Assembly: GCF_017896165.1 (NCBI RefSeq)
Contig: NZ_JAFCNB010000004.1
Span: 365,867 to 429,866 of the forward strand
Source of the DNA: Microbispora oryzae
GTDB taxonomy: Bacteria > Actinomycetota > Actinomycetes > Streptosporangiales > Streptosporangiaceae
Reading direction: 5' to 3'
Length of the DNA: 64,000 nucleotides
Shown: one piece after another, positions 54,522-63,603 of the stretch
How positions within the stretch are numbered: the stretch's first letter is position 1
Layout of the letters: the number at the start of each line of letters is the position of its first letter
Program-made: the position numbers and the translations under genes
The notes under the pieces: model-generated
Databases searched by the model: none
Seen by the model: only the letters and a program-made list of their open reading frames with translations
Told to the model about the DNA's origin: nothing

Positions 54522-55486
54522 CGTGAGACCTCGCTGGGCGTGGCGGCGCGGAACTCGACCGCCTCGCGGGTGAGCTCGAGGTAGACGTCCTCAAGGGTGG
54601 CGCGGTGCGCCGACACCTCGGAGAACGGCACCGCGCTCGCGTTGAGCAGCGTCACGATCCGGTCCGCGGGCAGGCCGGAGACGGCCACGGTGTCGCGGCC
54701 GATGGCCGCCACGGTCGCGCCGGCCTGCGCGAGCACGCTCATCGCGTGCGTCACGGCCGTGGTGCGCAGCGTCACCCGGCCCGCGGAGACGGCCGCGATC
54801 AGCTCGGCCACGCCGGCGTCGGCGATGACCTTGCCACGCCCCACGACGACGAGGTGATCGGCCGTGTCCTGCACCTCGCTCATCAGGTGGCTGGAGACCA
54901 GCACGGCGCGGCCCGCAGCGGCCAGCGACCGCAGGAATCCGCGCATCCAGATGATGCCGTCGGGGTCCATGCCGTTGAACGGCTCATCCAGCATGATGTT
55001 CGGCGGGTCACCCAGCAGAGCCGCGGCGATCCCGAGCCGCTGGCGCATGCCAAGCGAGTAGCCGCCGGCCCTGCGCCGGGCCGCCGAGGTCAGGCCGACC
55101 AGCTCGATCACCTCGTCGACCCGCCGCGCGGCCAAGCCCTGCGCATGCGCCAGCCACAGCAGGTGGTTGCGCCCGCTGCGGCCGGGGTGCAGCGCCGCCG
55201 CGTCCAGCAGCGAACCGACATGGTTCAGCGGGCGCCGGAGACCGAGGTAGGGCCGGCCCCCGATCAGCGCGGTGCCCTCCTCGACCGCGTCCAGGCCGAG
55301 AATCACCCGCATCGTGGTGGACTTCCCGGCCCCGTTCGGCCCCACAAAGCCGGTCACCAGCCCCGGGCGAACGGAGAAGGACATGCCGTCGAGGGCCAGG
55401 GTCGCCCCGTACCGCTTGCGCAGCCCGGTCACGACGATCCCCGGTCCGCCGCTCGCGGCGAGTTCACGGTTGGAAGATGGACTCAT
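54518..55486 (-). CDS. ABC exporter ATP-binding protein
   Basis: A 322-aa ATPase of the drug/bacteriocin-exporter type. Walker A is GPNGAGKSTTMRVILGL, signature YSLGMRQRLGIAAALLG, Walker B NIMLDEPFNGMDPDG, H-loop SSHLMSEVQDTADHL, followed by a C-terminal domain of about 100 residues. ATG 55486 (MSPSSNREL) is chosen as the start by fit to the family N-terminus. It lies 79 bp after the histidine kinase gene and is coupled to the two permeases. The five genes resemble self-protection modules (BceAB- or LanFEG-like) against cell-envelope peptides. Confidence 0.9.
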   Translation of the reverse strand: MSPSSNRELAASGGPGIVVTGLRKRYGATLALDGMSFSVRPGLVTGFVGPNGAGKSTTMRVILGLDAVEEGTALIGGRPYLGLRRPLNHVGSLLDAAALHPGRSGRNHLLWLAHAQGLAARRVDEVIELVGLTSAARRRAGGYSLGMRQRLGIAAALLGDPPNIMLDEPFNGMDPDGIIWMRGFLRSLAAAGRAVLVSSHLMSEVQDTADHLVVVGRGKVIADAGVAELIAAVSAGRVTLRTTAVTHAMSVLAQAGATVAAIGRDTVAVSGLPADRIVTLLNASAVPFSEVSAHRATLEDVYLELTREAVEFRAATPSEVSR

Positions 55487-55565
55487 GCCGACGGTTGTAC
55501 GCGGCACCCGGTTCCAGCCGGGTCGCAACCGCCGCGACCGCGCCGCGACCGGTGATCTGGCACCG

Positions 55566-56681
55566 TCAGGGATGGCTCGGCCGAGATCCGTCCGCGAACC
55601 GCACGGTGATGGACAGGCCGCCTTCGGGGCGTGCGCGGGCGGTGAGTGTGGCGTGGTGTGCTTCGCTGACCGCATGGACGATGGCGAGGCCGAGGCCGTA
55701 GCCGTCGCGCCGGCCGCTTCGATCAGCCGCCAGCTTCTGGAAGGGCTGGAAGAGGCGCGGGATCTGGTCGCCGGGAACGACCGGCCCGCTGTTGGTGACC
55801 GTAAGGGCCGCCCGCGTGCCCGAGGTCGTCGCGGTGACCTGGACGCGCCCGCCCGGGTGGTTGTGGCGGATGGCGTTGTCGACGAGGTTGGCGACGAGGC
55901 TCTCGATCAGTTTCGGGTCGCCGGCGGTGACTGCGGGCGTCAGATCTTCGGCGAGCTCGACGGCTGCCTCCGTGGCCTGGTCACGGCGGGAGGCGAGCAC
56001 TCCTTCGACGACGTGGGCGAGGTCGAGGGTGTCCCAGCGGGTCACGCCGCGCTCGCTGGTGGCCAGGGCGAGCAGTGCCTGGACGAGCCGCTCCTGGTGT
56101 CCGCCGAGAGCGAGGGCCTCCCGGCAGGCCGAGCGCAGGGTGCCGGCGTCGGCGTCGGGGTCGGCGAGGGCGACCTCAAGGAGGGTGCGCTGGCCCGCGA
56201 GAGGGGTGCGCAGCTCGTGGGAGGCGTTGGCGACGAAGTGGCGTTGGGCGTCGAAGGACGCCTGCAGGCGGGCGAACAGGTCGTCAAGGGTGTGGCCGAG
56301 CTCGGTCAGCTCGTCCGTGGGCTCGCCGAGGTCGAGGCGCCGGTGCAGGTTTCCGGCGGAGATGATCTGGGCGGTGGCGGTGATGGCCCGCAGCGGATGC
56401 AGGAACCGGCCGGCGACGAACCAGCCGAGAGCCAGGGCGACGGGAATCAGAACGACCAGGGCGACGGCCGAGCCCGCGAGGAGCTGGGGCAGGCCGATCC
56501 CGGGAGGGGCCTCGGTGATCGCGCTCGATGAGGAGCGGCCCGCGGGTCTGGTGGCGTTGACGCCGGCGAGCGGCACGTCGACGAACACGAGGACGAAGAC
56601 CCCGGCGGCGTAGATGCCCGCCGCGTAGGCGAGCGCGAGCCGCTTCTGCAAGGACTTCCTGGTGAGCCGCCCGGTGGTCAT
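55566..56681 (-). CDS. Sensor histidine kinase
   Basis: A 371-aa membrane kinase. TM1 lies at about residues 15-38 and TM2 at about 68-92, with a short external loop of about 30 residues. HAMP follows (AGRFLHPLRAITATAQIISAGNLHRRL), the H-box is FVANASHELRTPLAGQRTLLE, N-box LVANLVDNAIRHNHPGG and G-box GYGLGLAIVHAVSEAHH. ATG 56681 overlaps the response-regulator stop by 4 bp. The very short sensor loop is typical of intramembrane kinases that monitor cell-envelope stress or an adjacent ABC exporter, in line with the exporter genes downstream. Confidence 0.92.
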   Translation of the reverse strand: MTTGRLTRKSLQKRLALAYAAGIYAAGVFVLVFVDVPLAGVNATRPAGRSSSSAITEAPPGIGLPQLLAGSAVALVVLIPVALALGWFVAGRFLHPLRAITATAQIISAGNLHRRLDLGEPTDELTELGHTLDDLFARLQASFDAQRHFVANASHELRTPLAGQRTLLEVALADPDADAGTLRSACREALALGGHQERLVQALLALATSERGVTRWDTLDLAHVVEGVLASRRDQATEAAVELAEDLTPAVTAGDPKLIESLVANLVDNAIRHNHPGGRVQVTATTSGTRAALTVTNSGPVVPGDQIPRLFQPFQKLAADRSGRRDGYGLGLAIVHAVSEAHHATLTARARPEGGLSITVRFADGSRPSHP

Positions 56682-57340
56682 GGCGATCCGATGCGGTAGC
56701 CGCCTTCGCGGACGGTCTCGATAACGGGCGGGTCGCCGAGCTTGGCCCGCAATCGGTGCATGGTGTGCTTGACAGCGCTGCTGAAGGGGTCGGCGGCCTC
56801 GTCCCAGACACGTTCGAGCAGCTCCTCGGCGGAGATGACCAGGCCGGGCACGGCGAGCAGGCATTCCAGCAGGGCGAACTCCCTGGGGCTGAGGTCCAGG
56901 CGCCGGCCGGCCCGGGAGGCGATACGACGGGCCGGATCAAGGGTGATGTCCCCGCATGCCAGGGTGGGCGGGATCGGCGGGGTGGCGCGTCGGGCCAGGG
57001 CGCGGACGCGGGCGACGAGTTCGGCGAACGCGAACGGCTTGGGCAGGTAGTCGTCGGCGCCGAGGCTGAGCCCGTCGACGCGGTCCTCGATCGTGCCGGA
57101 GGCGGTGAGCATCAGTACGCGGGTCTCGCAGCGGCCGTGGGCGAGTCGCCTGCAGATCTCGTCGCCGTGGACGCCGGGCAGGTCGCGGTCGAGGATCACC
57201 ACGTCGTAGCGGGTGAGGGCCAGGCGGTCGAGGGCGGCGGTTCCGTCGAGGACGACGTCGACGGCCATGCCCTCGCGGCGCAGCCCGGTCCCGATGGAGC
57301 GCGCGAGGACCTCGAAGTCCTCGACGACGAGGATCCTCAC
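56678..57340 (-). CDS. OmpR-family response regulator
   Basis: A 220-aa two-domain regulator. The receiver has the acidic pair in VVEDFEV, the phosphoacceptor Asp in VVILDRDLPGVHG, and Lys in DDYLPKPFAFAELVARVRAL. The winged-helix output domain reads LSPREFALLECLLAVPGLVISAEELLERVW..AVKHTMHRLRAKLG. Start GTG 57340 gives MRILVVED. It forms an operon with the kinase and probably the ABC exporter, which it should regulate. Confidence 0.92.
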   Translation of the reverse strand: MRILVVEDFEVLARSIGTGLRREGMAVDVVLDGTAALDRLALTRYDVVILDRDLPGVHGDEICRRLAHGRCETRVLMLTASGTIEDRVDGLSLGADDYLPKPFAFAELVARVRALARRATPPIPPTLACGDITLDPARRIASRAGRRLDLSPREFALLECLLAVPGLVISAEELLERVWDEAADPFSSAVKHTMHRLRAKLGDPPVIETVREGGYRIGSP

Positions 57341-57500
57341 CGCCGCTCACCGCCGGCCGTCGTGCGGGCGGGGCGGCCGCGTTCAGGTGCCATGTCTCTC
57401 ACGATGCCAGACCCCCGGTCGCAGCCGGGTCGCAGCCACCGCGCCCCGGCTGAGCCCGCCGCCGCCGCGATCGTCGGCGCGCGCGTCTCGACGCCTTCGC

Positions 57501-57515
57501 TAGGTTGTGAGGATG
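57501..57515 (+). promoter_or_regulatory. Leaderless promoter of the phosphotransferase gene
   Basis: TAGGTT at 57501-57506 is a good TAnnnT -10 box and is followed by 6 bases and ATG 57513. No Shine-Dalgarno sequence fits, although GTG 57507 is also in frame. The gap 57341-57500 otherwise holds the divergent response-regulator promoter. Confidence 0.45.
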
Positions 57516-58499
57516 CGGAGATTCGCGGAGATCGAAGACCTGTCCGGACTTGTACGTCAGGCGTTCGGCTCGGGATGCCGTGTTGTCGGAGTGGACCGGT
57601 TGCGCGGGGGGAGCAAGAAGGGGGTGTACCGGGTCCACGTCGACGGAGCCGGCGTGGCCAGTGTGGTCGTGTACAGCTGGGCCGAGACGGAGAACTTCTG
57701 GCCCGCCGCGGAAGAGGCCGCCAGCGCCGGCCCGCTCGCGCCGGCGTCCGGACTGGTGCCTTTCCTGGCCGCGCAGCGGAGCCTGGACAGGCTGGGAGTG
57801 CGGGTTCCGCGACTACTCCTGGCCGACGACAGCCGACACCGCTATCGGGCCGATGGCGCCGTGGTCGAGGATGTCGGTGGCGGCACGCTCGAGGGGCTCT
57901 TCGAAACCGATCCCGCGCGCGCGGCGGCCGCCCTGGGCGACCTCGCCGGGATGCTCACGGTGATGCACCGCCACCACTGCCCCCAGTACGGCCGGGTCGA
58001 CCTGCTGGAGCAGGGCGTCACAACGGGCGGCGCCTCGTGCGAGGCTCTGGTGCTCGAACGTGCCTTGCGGGATCTGGAGGAGGCAGCGGACCGGGACGGC
58101 AGGATAGCGGCAGAAGCCGGGGCGTTGGGCGACCGGCTGCGGGAACTGGCTGCGCGGGTGGCCCCCCGCGCGGAGTACGGGCTGATCCACGGAGAGCTGG
58201 GTCCTGATCACGTCCTGGTCGACGGTGACGGGCACGCCGTATTGATCGACATCGAGGGCCTGATGTACTTCGACGTGGAGTGGGAGCACGTCTTCCTCCA
58301 GCTCCGCTTCGGTGAGCGATACGGGGCACTGTCCCAGCCCGGTCTCGATCCGCAACGCCTCGATCTGTTCATGCTCGCGATGCGCCTGTCGCTGGTGGCC
58401 GGTCCGCTGCGCCTCCTCGACGGAGACTTCCCCGACCGGTCGTTCATGCGGTCGATCGCCGAGCACAACGCCGTTGAGGCGCTGGCGCTCCTACCGTGA
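57513..58499 (+). CDS. Aminoglycoside phosphotransferase-like (APH/ChoK) protein
   Basis: A 328-aa protein of the APH/choline-kinase superfamily. The N-lobe includes RLRGGSKKGVYRVHVDGAGVASVVVYSW. The catalytic loop is LIHGELGPDHVLVD, with Glu and Asp-His in place of the usual HGDxxxxN, and the metal-binding segment is VLIDIEGLMYFDVEWEHVFLQLRFG. Similar HGELGPDHVL proteins are, from memory, common in Streptomyces-like genomes. It may phosphorylate a small molecule, but the altered Brenner motif makes activity uncertain. Its stop overlaps that of the convergent hydrolase by 9 bp. Confidence 0.8.
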   Translation: MRRFAEIEDLSGLVRQAFGSGCRVVGVDRLRGGSKKGVYRVHVDGAGVASVVVYSWAETENFWPAAEEAASAGPLAPASGLVPFLAAQRSLDRLGVRVPRLLLADDSRHRYRADGAVVEDVGGGTLEGLFETDPARAAAALGDLAGMLTVMHRHHCPQYGRVDLLEQGVTTGGASCEALVLERALRDLEEAADRDGRIAAEAGALGDRLRELAARVAPRAEYGLIHGELGPDHVLVDGDGHAVLIDIEGLMYFDVEWEHVFLQLRFGERYGALSQPGLDPQRLDLFMLAMRLSLVAGPLRLLDGDFPDRSFMRSIAEHNAVEALALLP

Positions 58500-59831
58500 A
58501 ACCGCTATGCGGCCTGCGAACGCCACGACGCGGCTGGTGAAGGCCATGAGTCTCGCCATGGGGGACCGGCGGGGTGCCAGCCAGTCGGCGATGTCGGCGA
58601 CCACGGCCGCGTCGACGTGCCCCGGCACCTCGTAGTCCGCGGGCGTCGACGGCCCCGAGCCGGGGAAGAACAGATGGTCGTCGGCCTCGTAGACGCGGAT
58701 GGTGACGTCGGGCCGGTGCGCGAGGCCCGCCTGCCAGCCCGCCAGGTCGTCGGCCACGGTCACCTGATAGTCGCGTCCACCTTGGAGGATGAGCATCGGC
58801 TTGTCCAGGGTGGCCGCGGTCGCCACCGGGTCGTAATCGCGGAGGTCCAGCCAGTACGCCCCCGAGTAACCGAACGGCAGTTCCGCGGCAGGAGTGGCCG
58901 CCGACAGGTGAGGGCTGTCGACGCGTGCGGCCTGCCGGGTGATCGTCTCGACGGCGGCCTGGGCGGCCGGTCCGGGATCGACCGTGGCCAGATGGCGGAC
59001 GACGCGCACGGCGGCTCGGTGCATGGGCTCGGTGTCCGCGGCCAGGAGCACCAGTCCCGCCACCGACGGCTCGGCGGCGGCGACCCGCGGAGCGACCTTG
59101 CCGCCCATGCTGTGGCCCGCGATGTGCACCCTCGATCCGTCGATGGCCGGGTGATTCCGGAGCAGGTGCACGGCCGCGACGGCGTGCGGAACGTACTCGT
59201 CCCTCATCGTGAAGTCCGGCCGTGCCGCCGCCTGGCCGGCGTGGGCGCAGGTCACCTTGTCGAAGCGCAGCACCGCGACACCGCGGCCGGCCAGCCCCCA
59301 GGCCAGGTCCTTGAGCGGCTTGTTGGGGCCGCTCGTCCCGTCCCGGTCGAACGGCCCGCCGCCGCCGAGCAGCACCACGCCGGGCCATGGCCCACGCCCA
59401 CGCGGCACGCTCAGCGTGCCGGGGACCGCCAGCGAGCCGGAGCCCACGGTGACCTCGCACTCGTCGAACCTCCTGCGGCGAACGTAGGGCGGCGGCGTCC
59501 ACCGCGCGGTGAGTGCGGGCGCCAGCCGCAGGCCCTGCAGCAGTCCGGCATCGTCGACCGACATGACCACCGTCACGCCGCCGCGCTCACACGTCACCGG
59601 TACGCTCACCCGGACCAGCCCCGCCCTGACCGGCTCGCTCACCGGCGCCCCGAGCGCGGACACCGCCCCGGCCCTGGCGATCAGGCTCTCCCAGTCGACG
59701 CGCAGCGTCTGCGCGGACACCACGGCACGCAGCGGCGCGGCGAACCTTTCCTCGACCTCCGCGAAACGCCCATGGCGCGTCAGCTCGACCACCGCCACGG
59801 CGATCGCCGCCGGGTCCATTCCCACCATCAT
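58491..59831 (-). CDS. Alpha/beta hydrolase with N-terminal DUF3887-like domain
   Basis: A 446-aa protein. Residues 1-125 form a small alpha+beta domain (VVELTRHGRFAEVEERFAAPLRAVVSAQTLRVDWESL), like the DUF3887 sensor/dimer domain. The rest is an alpha/beta hydrolase of the BAAT/DLH type: PGVVLLGGGGPFDRDGTSGPNKPLKDLAWGLA, VHIAGHSMGGKVAPRVAA (nucleophile Ser), PMLILQGGRDYQV (Asp) and YEADDHLFFPG (His). No signal peptide is seen. It is divergent from an HTH regulator (59890), with an AT-containing gap of 58 bp that should hold its operator, and may be the regulator's target. Confidence 0.85.
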   Translation of the reverse strand: MMVGMDPAAIAVAVVELTRHGRFAEVEERFAAPLRAVVSAQTLRVDWESLIARAGAVSALGAPVSEPVRAGLVRVSVPVTCERGGVTVVMSVDDAGLLQGLRLAPALTARWTPPPYVRRRRFDECEVTVGSGSLAVPGTLSVPRGRGPWPGVVLLGGGGPFDRDGTSGPNKPLKDLAWGLAGRGVAVLRFDKVTCAHAGQAAARPDFTMRDEYVPHAVAAVHLLRNHPAIDGSRVHIAGHSMGGKVAPRVAAAEPSVAGLVLLAADTEPMHRAAVRVVRHLATVDPGPAAQAAVETITRQAARVDSPHLSAATPAAELPFGYSGAYWLDLRDYDPVATAATLDKPMLILQGGRDYQVTVADDLAGWQAGLAHRPDVTIRVYEADDHLFFPGSGPSTPADYEVPGHVDAAVVADIADWLAPRRSPMARLMAFTSRVVAFAGRIAVSR

Positions 59832-59846
59832 GCCAGGGCCACCCTT

Positions 59847-59867
59847 CTACTATTTTGCGAACGGTAG
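59847..59867. promoter_or_regulatory. Weak dyad between hydrolase and HTH genes
   Basis: The interval CTAC...GTAG (59847-59867), with TTTTGCGAA in the middle, is the only AT-containing dyad-like element in the 58-bp divergent promoter region. Symmetry is modest (outer 4 bp perfect, centre poor). It is a candidate operator for the regulator at 59890. Confidence 0.3.
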
Positions 59868-59889
59868 CATGGCATGAGAATGTCGACCG

Positions 59890-60456
59890 GTGGACACCTT
59901 GGAACTGCTGGCGCACCCGGTCCGGCTGCGCATCGTGCACGCGATGTGCGGCGGGCGGCAACTCACCACCACCCAGCTGTGCGCCCGGATCCCCGACGTC
60001 TCGAAGGCGATGGTCTATCGGCACGTCGACCTGCTCGTGGACCACGGAGTCCTGGAAGTGGCGGGGGAGAGGCGGGTGCGGGGGGCGGTGGAACGCCGCT
60101 ACCGGCTCCGCCATGCCCGCACCGCCGTCGACCCCGAGGCGCTGGCGGCCATGTCGCCCGACGACCATCGGCGCGTGTTCGCCACCTCGGTGGCCGTCCT
60201 GGTCGCCGAGTTCAACGCTTATCTCGACCGTCAGGACGCCGACCCGGTGGCGGATCTCGTCGGCTACCGGCAGCACGCCGTCTGGCTCAGCCGCGACGAA
60301 CTGGAGAAAACGATCAGTGAGTTGCGTCGCGTGATCTGGCCGCTGCTCGCCAACCAGCCGACGCCGGATCGCTCGCAGTACCTGCTCAGCCCCATCTTCT
60401 TCCCGGTCGAGCCGCCGCCCACAGACTCAGGGTCAGCACGGACTGAGGACGAGTAA
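59890..60456 (+). CDS. ArsR/HTH_20-like transcriptional regulator
   Basis: A 188-aa regulator. The HTH is LELLAHPVRLRIVHAMCGGRQLTTTQLCARI followed by VSKAMVYRHVDLLVDHGVLEV. It lacks a metal box, so it is not a metalloregulator. The C-terminal helical domain (HRRVFATSVAVLVAEFNAYLD..., WLSRDELEKTISELRRVIWPLL) is typical of actinobacterial HTH_20 repressors of exporters and hydrolases. Start GTG 59890. It is divergent from the alpha/beta hydrolase gene, its likely target. Confidence 0.82.
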   Translation: MDTLELLAHPVRLRIVHAMCGGRQLTTTQLCARIPDVSKAMVYRHVDLLVDHGVLEVAGERRVRGAVERRYRLRHARTAVDPEALAAMSPDDHRRVFATSVAVLVAEFNAYLDRQDADPVADLVGYRQHAVWLSRDELEKTISELRRVIWPLLANQPTPDRSQYLLSPIFFPVEPPPTDSGSARTEDE

Positions 60457-60481
60457 GCGAGGTCGCGGAACGAGGCGGCGA

Positions 60482-63328
60482 TCACTTCCTGATCGATGCG
60501 ATGAAGTTGCGCAGCCGCCTCGCCTCTTCGGAATCGCCGATCCCGCCGAGCTGGAGTCCTCCGGCGATGCGCCTGATCCGCCATCCGGGGAGAACCACCG
60601 CGGCGCGATACAGCGCGGTGAGGGTGGCGGGCTCGGGGTCGAAGGTCCTGCCCCGCATGTACGAGATCAGCACGTCGGCGAGATACCGCTGGGTCTCGAT
60701 CGTGACGCGTCCCGCCGGCTGCCCGAAGAAACCGATGATCAACGGGATCACGGTCTCCGTGGACTTCACGATCTGGGCCGCGAACGCGCAGTACGACGCC
60801 ACGATGCTGTTCCGATACCGCGCGATGCGGGCATGCTCCTCGTCCCTGAGGAGCTTCAGTGCCTCCAGGTGTTCCCTGACCCGGTCGACCGTCAGCGCGG
60901 CGAGATCGACCTGCGTCTCGCTCGGCACCGTCGCGCCGGGTGGCGTGCTGGTCGCCAGGTGGCCGAACGCGTAGAAGTACTCGACCATCGACTCCTTCGG
61001 CTCGTGGCCGGTGTTGATCCGCACGAACTTCCCGGAGACGTCGCCGACCCTCGGGATGTCGCCGACGTAGGACGTCCGCAGGAACGAGAAGCTGTCACGC
61101 CAGTCGATCGTGACGAGCTTCTTGAACAGCTCGTCGACGTCGCCGGTGGGCGTCGACCGCATGAGCAGGGGGATGCCCTCCACGTACGGAGTCCCCTGCC
61201 TGAGATCCGACCGGCCGATCGGCCAGCAGAACTCGTCCACGAACTTGGCGTTCCTGGCGGCGCTGCGCACCAGCTCCAGCTCGTCGCGATGTCCGTGCCT
61301 GAGCATGTGCACCACGAGCTGCGACTCGTCGTGCCGGATGAAATCGAGGTTGAGGTCCTGCAGCAGCGCCTCCGACCGCGCGTACGCGGACTCGAGGTTG
61401 CCCTTCATCGACAGCATCGTGAGATCACCGGCGGCCACCTTGCCCGTGCCGAACGAGGCGTACTTCTGGAAGCTCTTGCACAGGAAGACCTCCAGGCGGC
61501 CGTCGGCGACGGCGTCCTTCAGGCGGTCGAGGAGCACTTCGAGCTGGGTCTTGCCGCCGGGCGATTCCGGCGCGACCTCGATGGTGGAGTCGACGATCAG
61601 CGCGAACGGCGCCTCACCCTTCTTGTACGTCTCCAGGCGCTTCAGCACGTCGGACGCGAGCCCTTCCGCCGATGGCACGACGGCCGGTGTGCTCGGGTTC
61701 AGGGCCGCGATCAGGACGTCCTTGCGGGGCGAGGCGGTCTCGCCCTTCTTGAGTTTGCCGAGCAGCTCCCCGGTCTCGTAGTAGTCGATCTCCTCGGTGG
61801 AACGCGCGACATCCTCGTGGTGCCGTGACGCCAGCGCGATGTAGACCGCCGTCCCGAGCGCGTCCATGCCACTCGTCATGAGGTGGCTGCTGAGCTCGAT
61901 CCGCTCCTTCTCGACCAGCGGCCTGATGCTCGGCGCCCGCTCCAGCAGGACGTTCCGCATCGTCTTCCGATAGTCGCTCCACGTGTAGTACTTGCCCACG
62001 GCGACCACGATGCCGATCTCGTCCATCATCAGGTCGACCGCGCGCATCGCCACCGACGGGTTGGCCTCGTTCTCCACGACGATGCCGATCAGCCGGCTCA
62101 GCGAGGCCAGGGCGTTGGCGGTCAGCGCGTCGAAGCGCGACGGGCCGAGCTTGTCGGTGAGGCCCAGCACCAGGTGCTCGACCATGGCGCACACCGGCGC
62201 CAGCTCCCTTTTGCCGCGCGCCATCTCCTGCAGGCGGGAGAACGGGCTGCACGTGATGAGCTGTATGAGGTCGGCCTGGGTGTCGACCGTGTAGTCCGGA
62301 AGCGGCGCGGTGTTCTCCGCGTCGATGAGCTCGTAGAGCTGGTACGCCGAGGGCGTCGCGCCGAGCTCCCGCAGAACGTGGTCCCAGTCGATGCTTGTGA
62401 TCTTGTCGGTGCCGCTCAGCACGCTGACGCCCGACGTTCCCACGAGCGGTCTGACGGCGAGCTTGGTCAGCTCCTCCTCACTCAGAATCATCCTGAGTTT
62501 GTGCAGCACACGCGGGCTGTTGACCAGCCGGTCTCCCGGGCCCGGCTTCTCCCGCACCTGCAGCCTCTCCACGAACTTCTGCGCGGACGACCGGAAGTTC
62601 GTGCGCCAGTAGGTGACCGCGCTCTCGTTCTGGGCCCACAGTCCGCCCTTGTCGGCGCGCTGGGTCTGCGCCGCGCGGAACCCGATCTGCTCGACGATGT
62701 GCTCCTGCGTCGTCCCCTGCACCTTCACCGTCTTGGCGACGTCGGCGCGGCGAGTCTTCGAGTACGACGTGTCGCTGCGGCCGATGGAGTTGACGAGCCG
62801 GAGCACCTCGCCGAGGTGGCCGATCGACGACGCGTCGCGGACATCGTCGACGTGTTCCGCGAGCTCGACCAGGTCGACGGTGACTTTGCCCGCCGCGGCG
62901 AGGTCGAGGGCGTCGAGTGTCCGCCAGTCGCGGCCGCCCTCGGTCTTCTCGGGCAGCTTCTCGGAGACCTCCGGCTCCAGGAGATCGAGGCGGTGGCGCA
63001 CGTCGTCGTGCTGCGGCACCGCCTGCTTCTTCGGCGTCTCCTGCGTGGCCAGCGGAACCGCGGCGGTCTCTCTCAGGAAGCCGAGGGCGATGTCGCCGCC
63101 GAGTTCGGTCGCCAGGAGCCGCGACATCGCGCTCCGCTCGCGCGCCGAGCGCTTGGCCAGCGTCTGCGCGATCAGGGCCACGGACGCGAGCGTCCTGGTC
63201 GGGTTCGTGCCTACTTCCAGCTCCTTCGCCACCGCTTTCGCGGTGCTCGTGTCCGGCTTCGCGGCGAACGCGTGCCAGCTTTCCGGCAATGTCGCGCCTG
63301 TCGAAGGCTCGCTCTGCATCATCGACAT
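60482..63328 (-). CDS. Large protein of unknown function (948 aa)
   Basis: I do not recognise this protein. AGGAGG lies 6 nt before ATG 63328. It has no signal peptide or TM helices and appears cytoplasmic and mostly helical. The N-terminal third (1-300) is charged, with RSDTSYSKTRRADVAKTV and YWRTNFRSSAQKFVERLQ. The middle (330-520) is helical. A Rossmann-like segment follows (DVLIAALNPSTPAVVPSAEG, FALIVDSTIEVAPESPGGKTQ, LEVFLCKSFQKYASFGTGKV, DLTMLSMKGN). Its alternating strand-helix pattern and CKSFQKY lysine superficially recall PLP-enzyme folds, but I would not assign one. It is monocistronic, and the 275 bp upstream hold no gene. Confidence 0.65.
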   Translation of the reverse strand: MSMMQSEPSTGATLPESWHAFAAKPDTSTAKAVAKELEVGTNPTRTLASVALIAQTLAKRSARERSAMSRLLATELGGDIALGFLRETAAVPLATQETPKKQAVPQHDDVRHRLDLLEPEVSEKLPEKTEGGRDWRTLDALDLAAAGKVTVDLVELAEHVDDVRDASSIGHLGEVLRLVNSIGRSDTSYSKTRRADVAKTVKVQGTTQEHIVEQIGFRAAQTQRADKGGLWAQNESAVTYWRTNFRSSAQKFVERLQVREKPGPGDRLVNSPRVLHKLRMILSEEELTKLAVRPLVGTSGVSVLSGTDKITSIDWDHVLRELGATPSAYQLYELIDAENTAPLPDYTVDTQADLIQLITCSPFSRLQEMARGKRELAPVCAMVEHLVLGLTDKLGPSRFDALTANALASLSRLIGIVVENEANPSVAMRAVDLMMDEIGIVVAVGKYYTWSDYRKTMRNVLLERAPSIRPLVEKERIELSSHLMTSGMDALGTAVYIALASRHHEDVARSTEEIDYYETGELLGKLKKGETASPRKDVLIAALNPSTPAVVPSAEGLASDVLKRLETYKKGEAPFALIVDSTIEVAPESPGGKTQLEVLLDRLKDAVADGRLEVFLCKSFQKYASFGTGKVAAGDLTMLSMKGNLESAYARSEALLQDLNLDFIRHDESQLVVHMLRHGHRDELELVRSAARNAKFVDEFCWPIGRSDLRQGTPYVEGIPLLMRSTPTGDVDELFKKLVTIDWRDSFSFLRTSYVGDIPRVGDVSGKFVRINTGHEPKESMVEYFYAFGHLATSTPPGATVPSETQVDLAALTVDRVREHLEALKLLRDEEHARIARYRNSIVASYCAFAAQIVKSTETVIPLIIGFFGQPAGRVTIETQRYLADVLISYMRGRTFDPEPATLTALYRAAVVLPGWRIRRIAGGLQLGGIGDSEEARRLRNFIASIRK

Positions 63329-63603
63329 GGAATTCCTCCTGGGGGGTGCATGCGCGGAGACGGTCGTACGACGAGGGCGGCGACGCCCATGATGCTGGGC
63401 CTTGGAACGTTCCGAGTCAATGGGTGTGAGCGCCCCGGCCGGCCTGGGACAGGTGTTCTCCCAGGTGCATGCGATCCCATTGATAGCGAAGTTTTCGCGA
63501 GCTTGGCCTGACGTGCGTCGCCGGTGTATGCAGAATCGGGCGATCGGGATATAGGGCGGGGGCCGTGGGCCGACAAGGGCGGGGCGACGGGCACGATAGG
63601 AGT

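Noticed and set aside
61883..63511. A 542-codon plus-strand frame opposite the 948-aa gene
   Set aside because: Shadow of the minus-strand gene, which has a proper AGGAGG site and more natural composition. I kept the minus frame, though its family is unknown.
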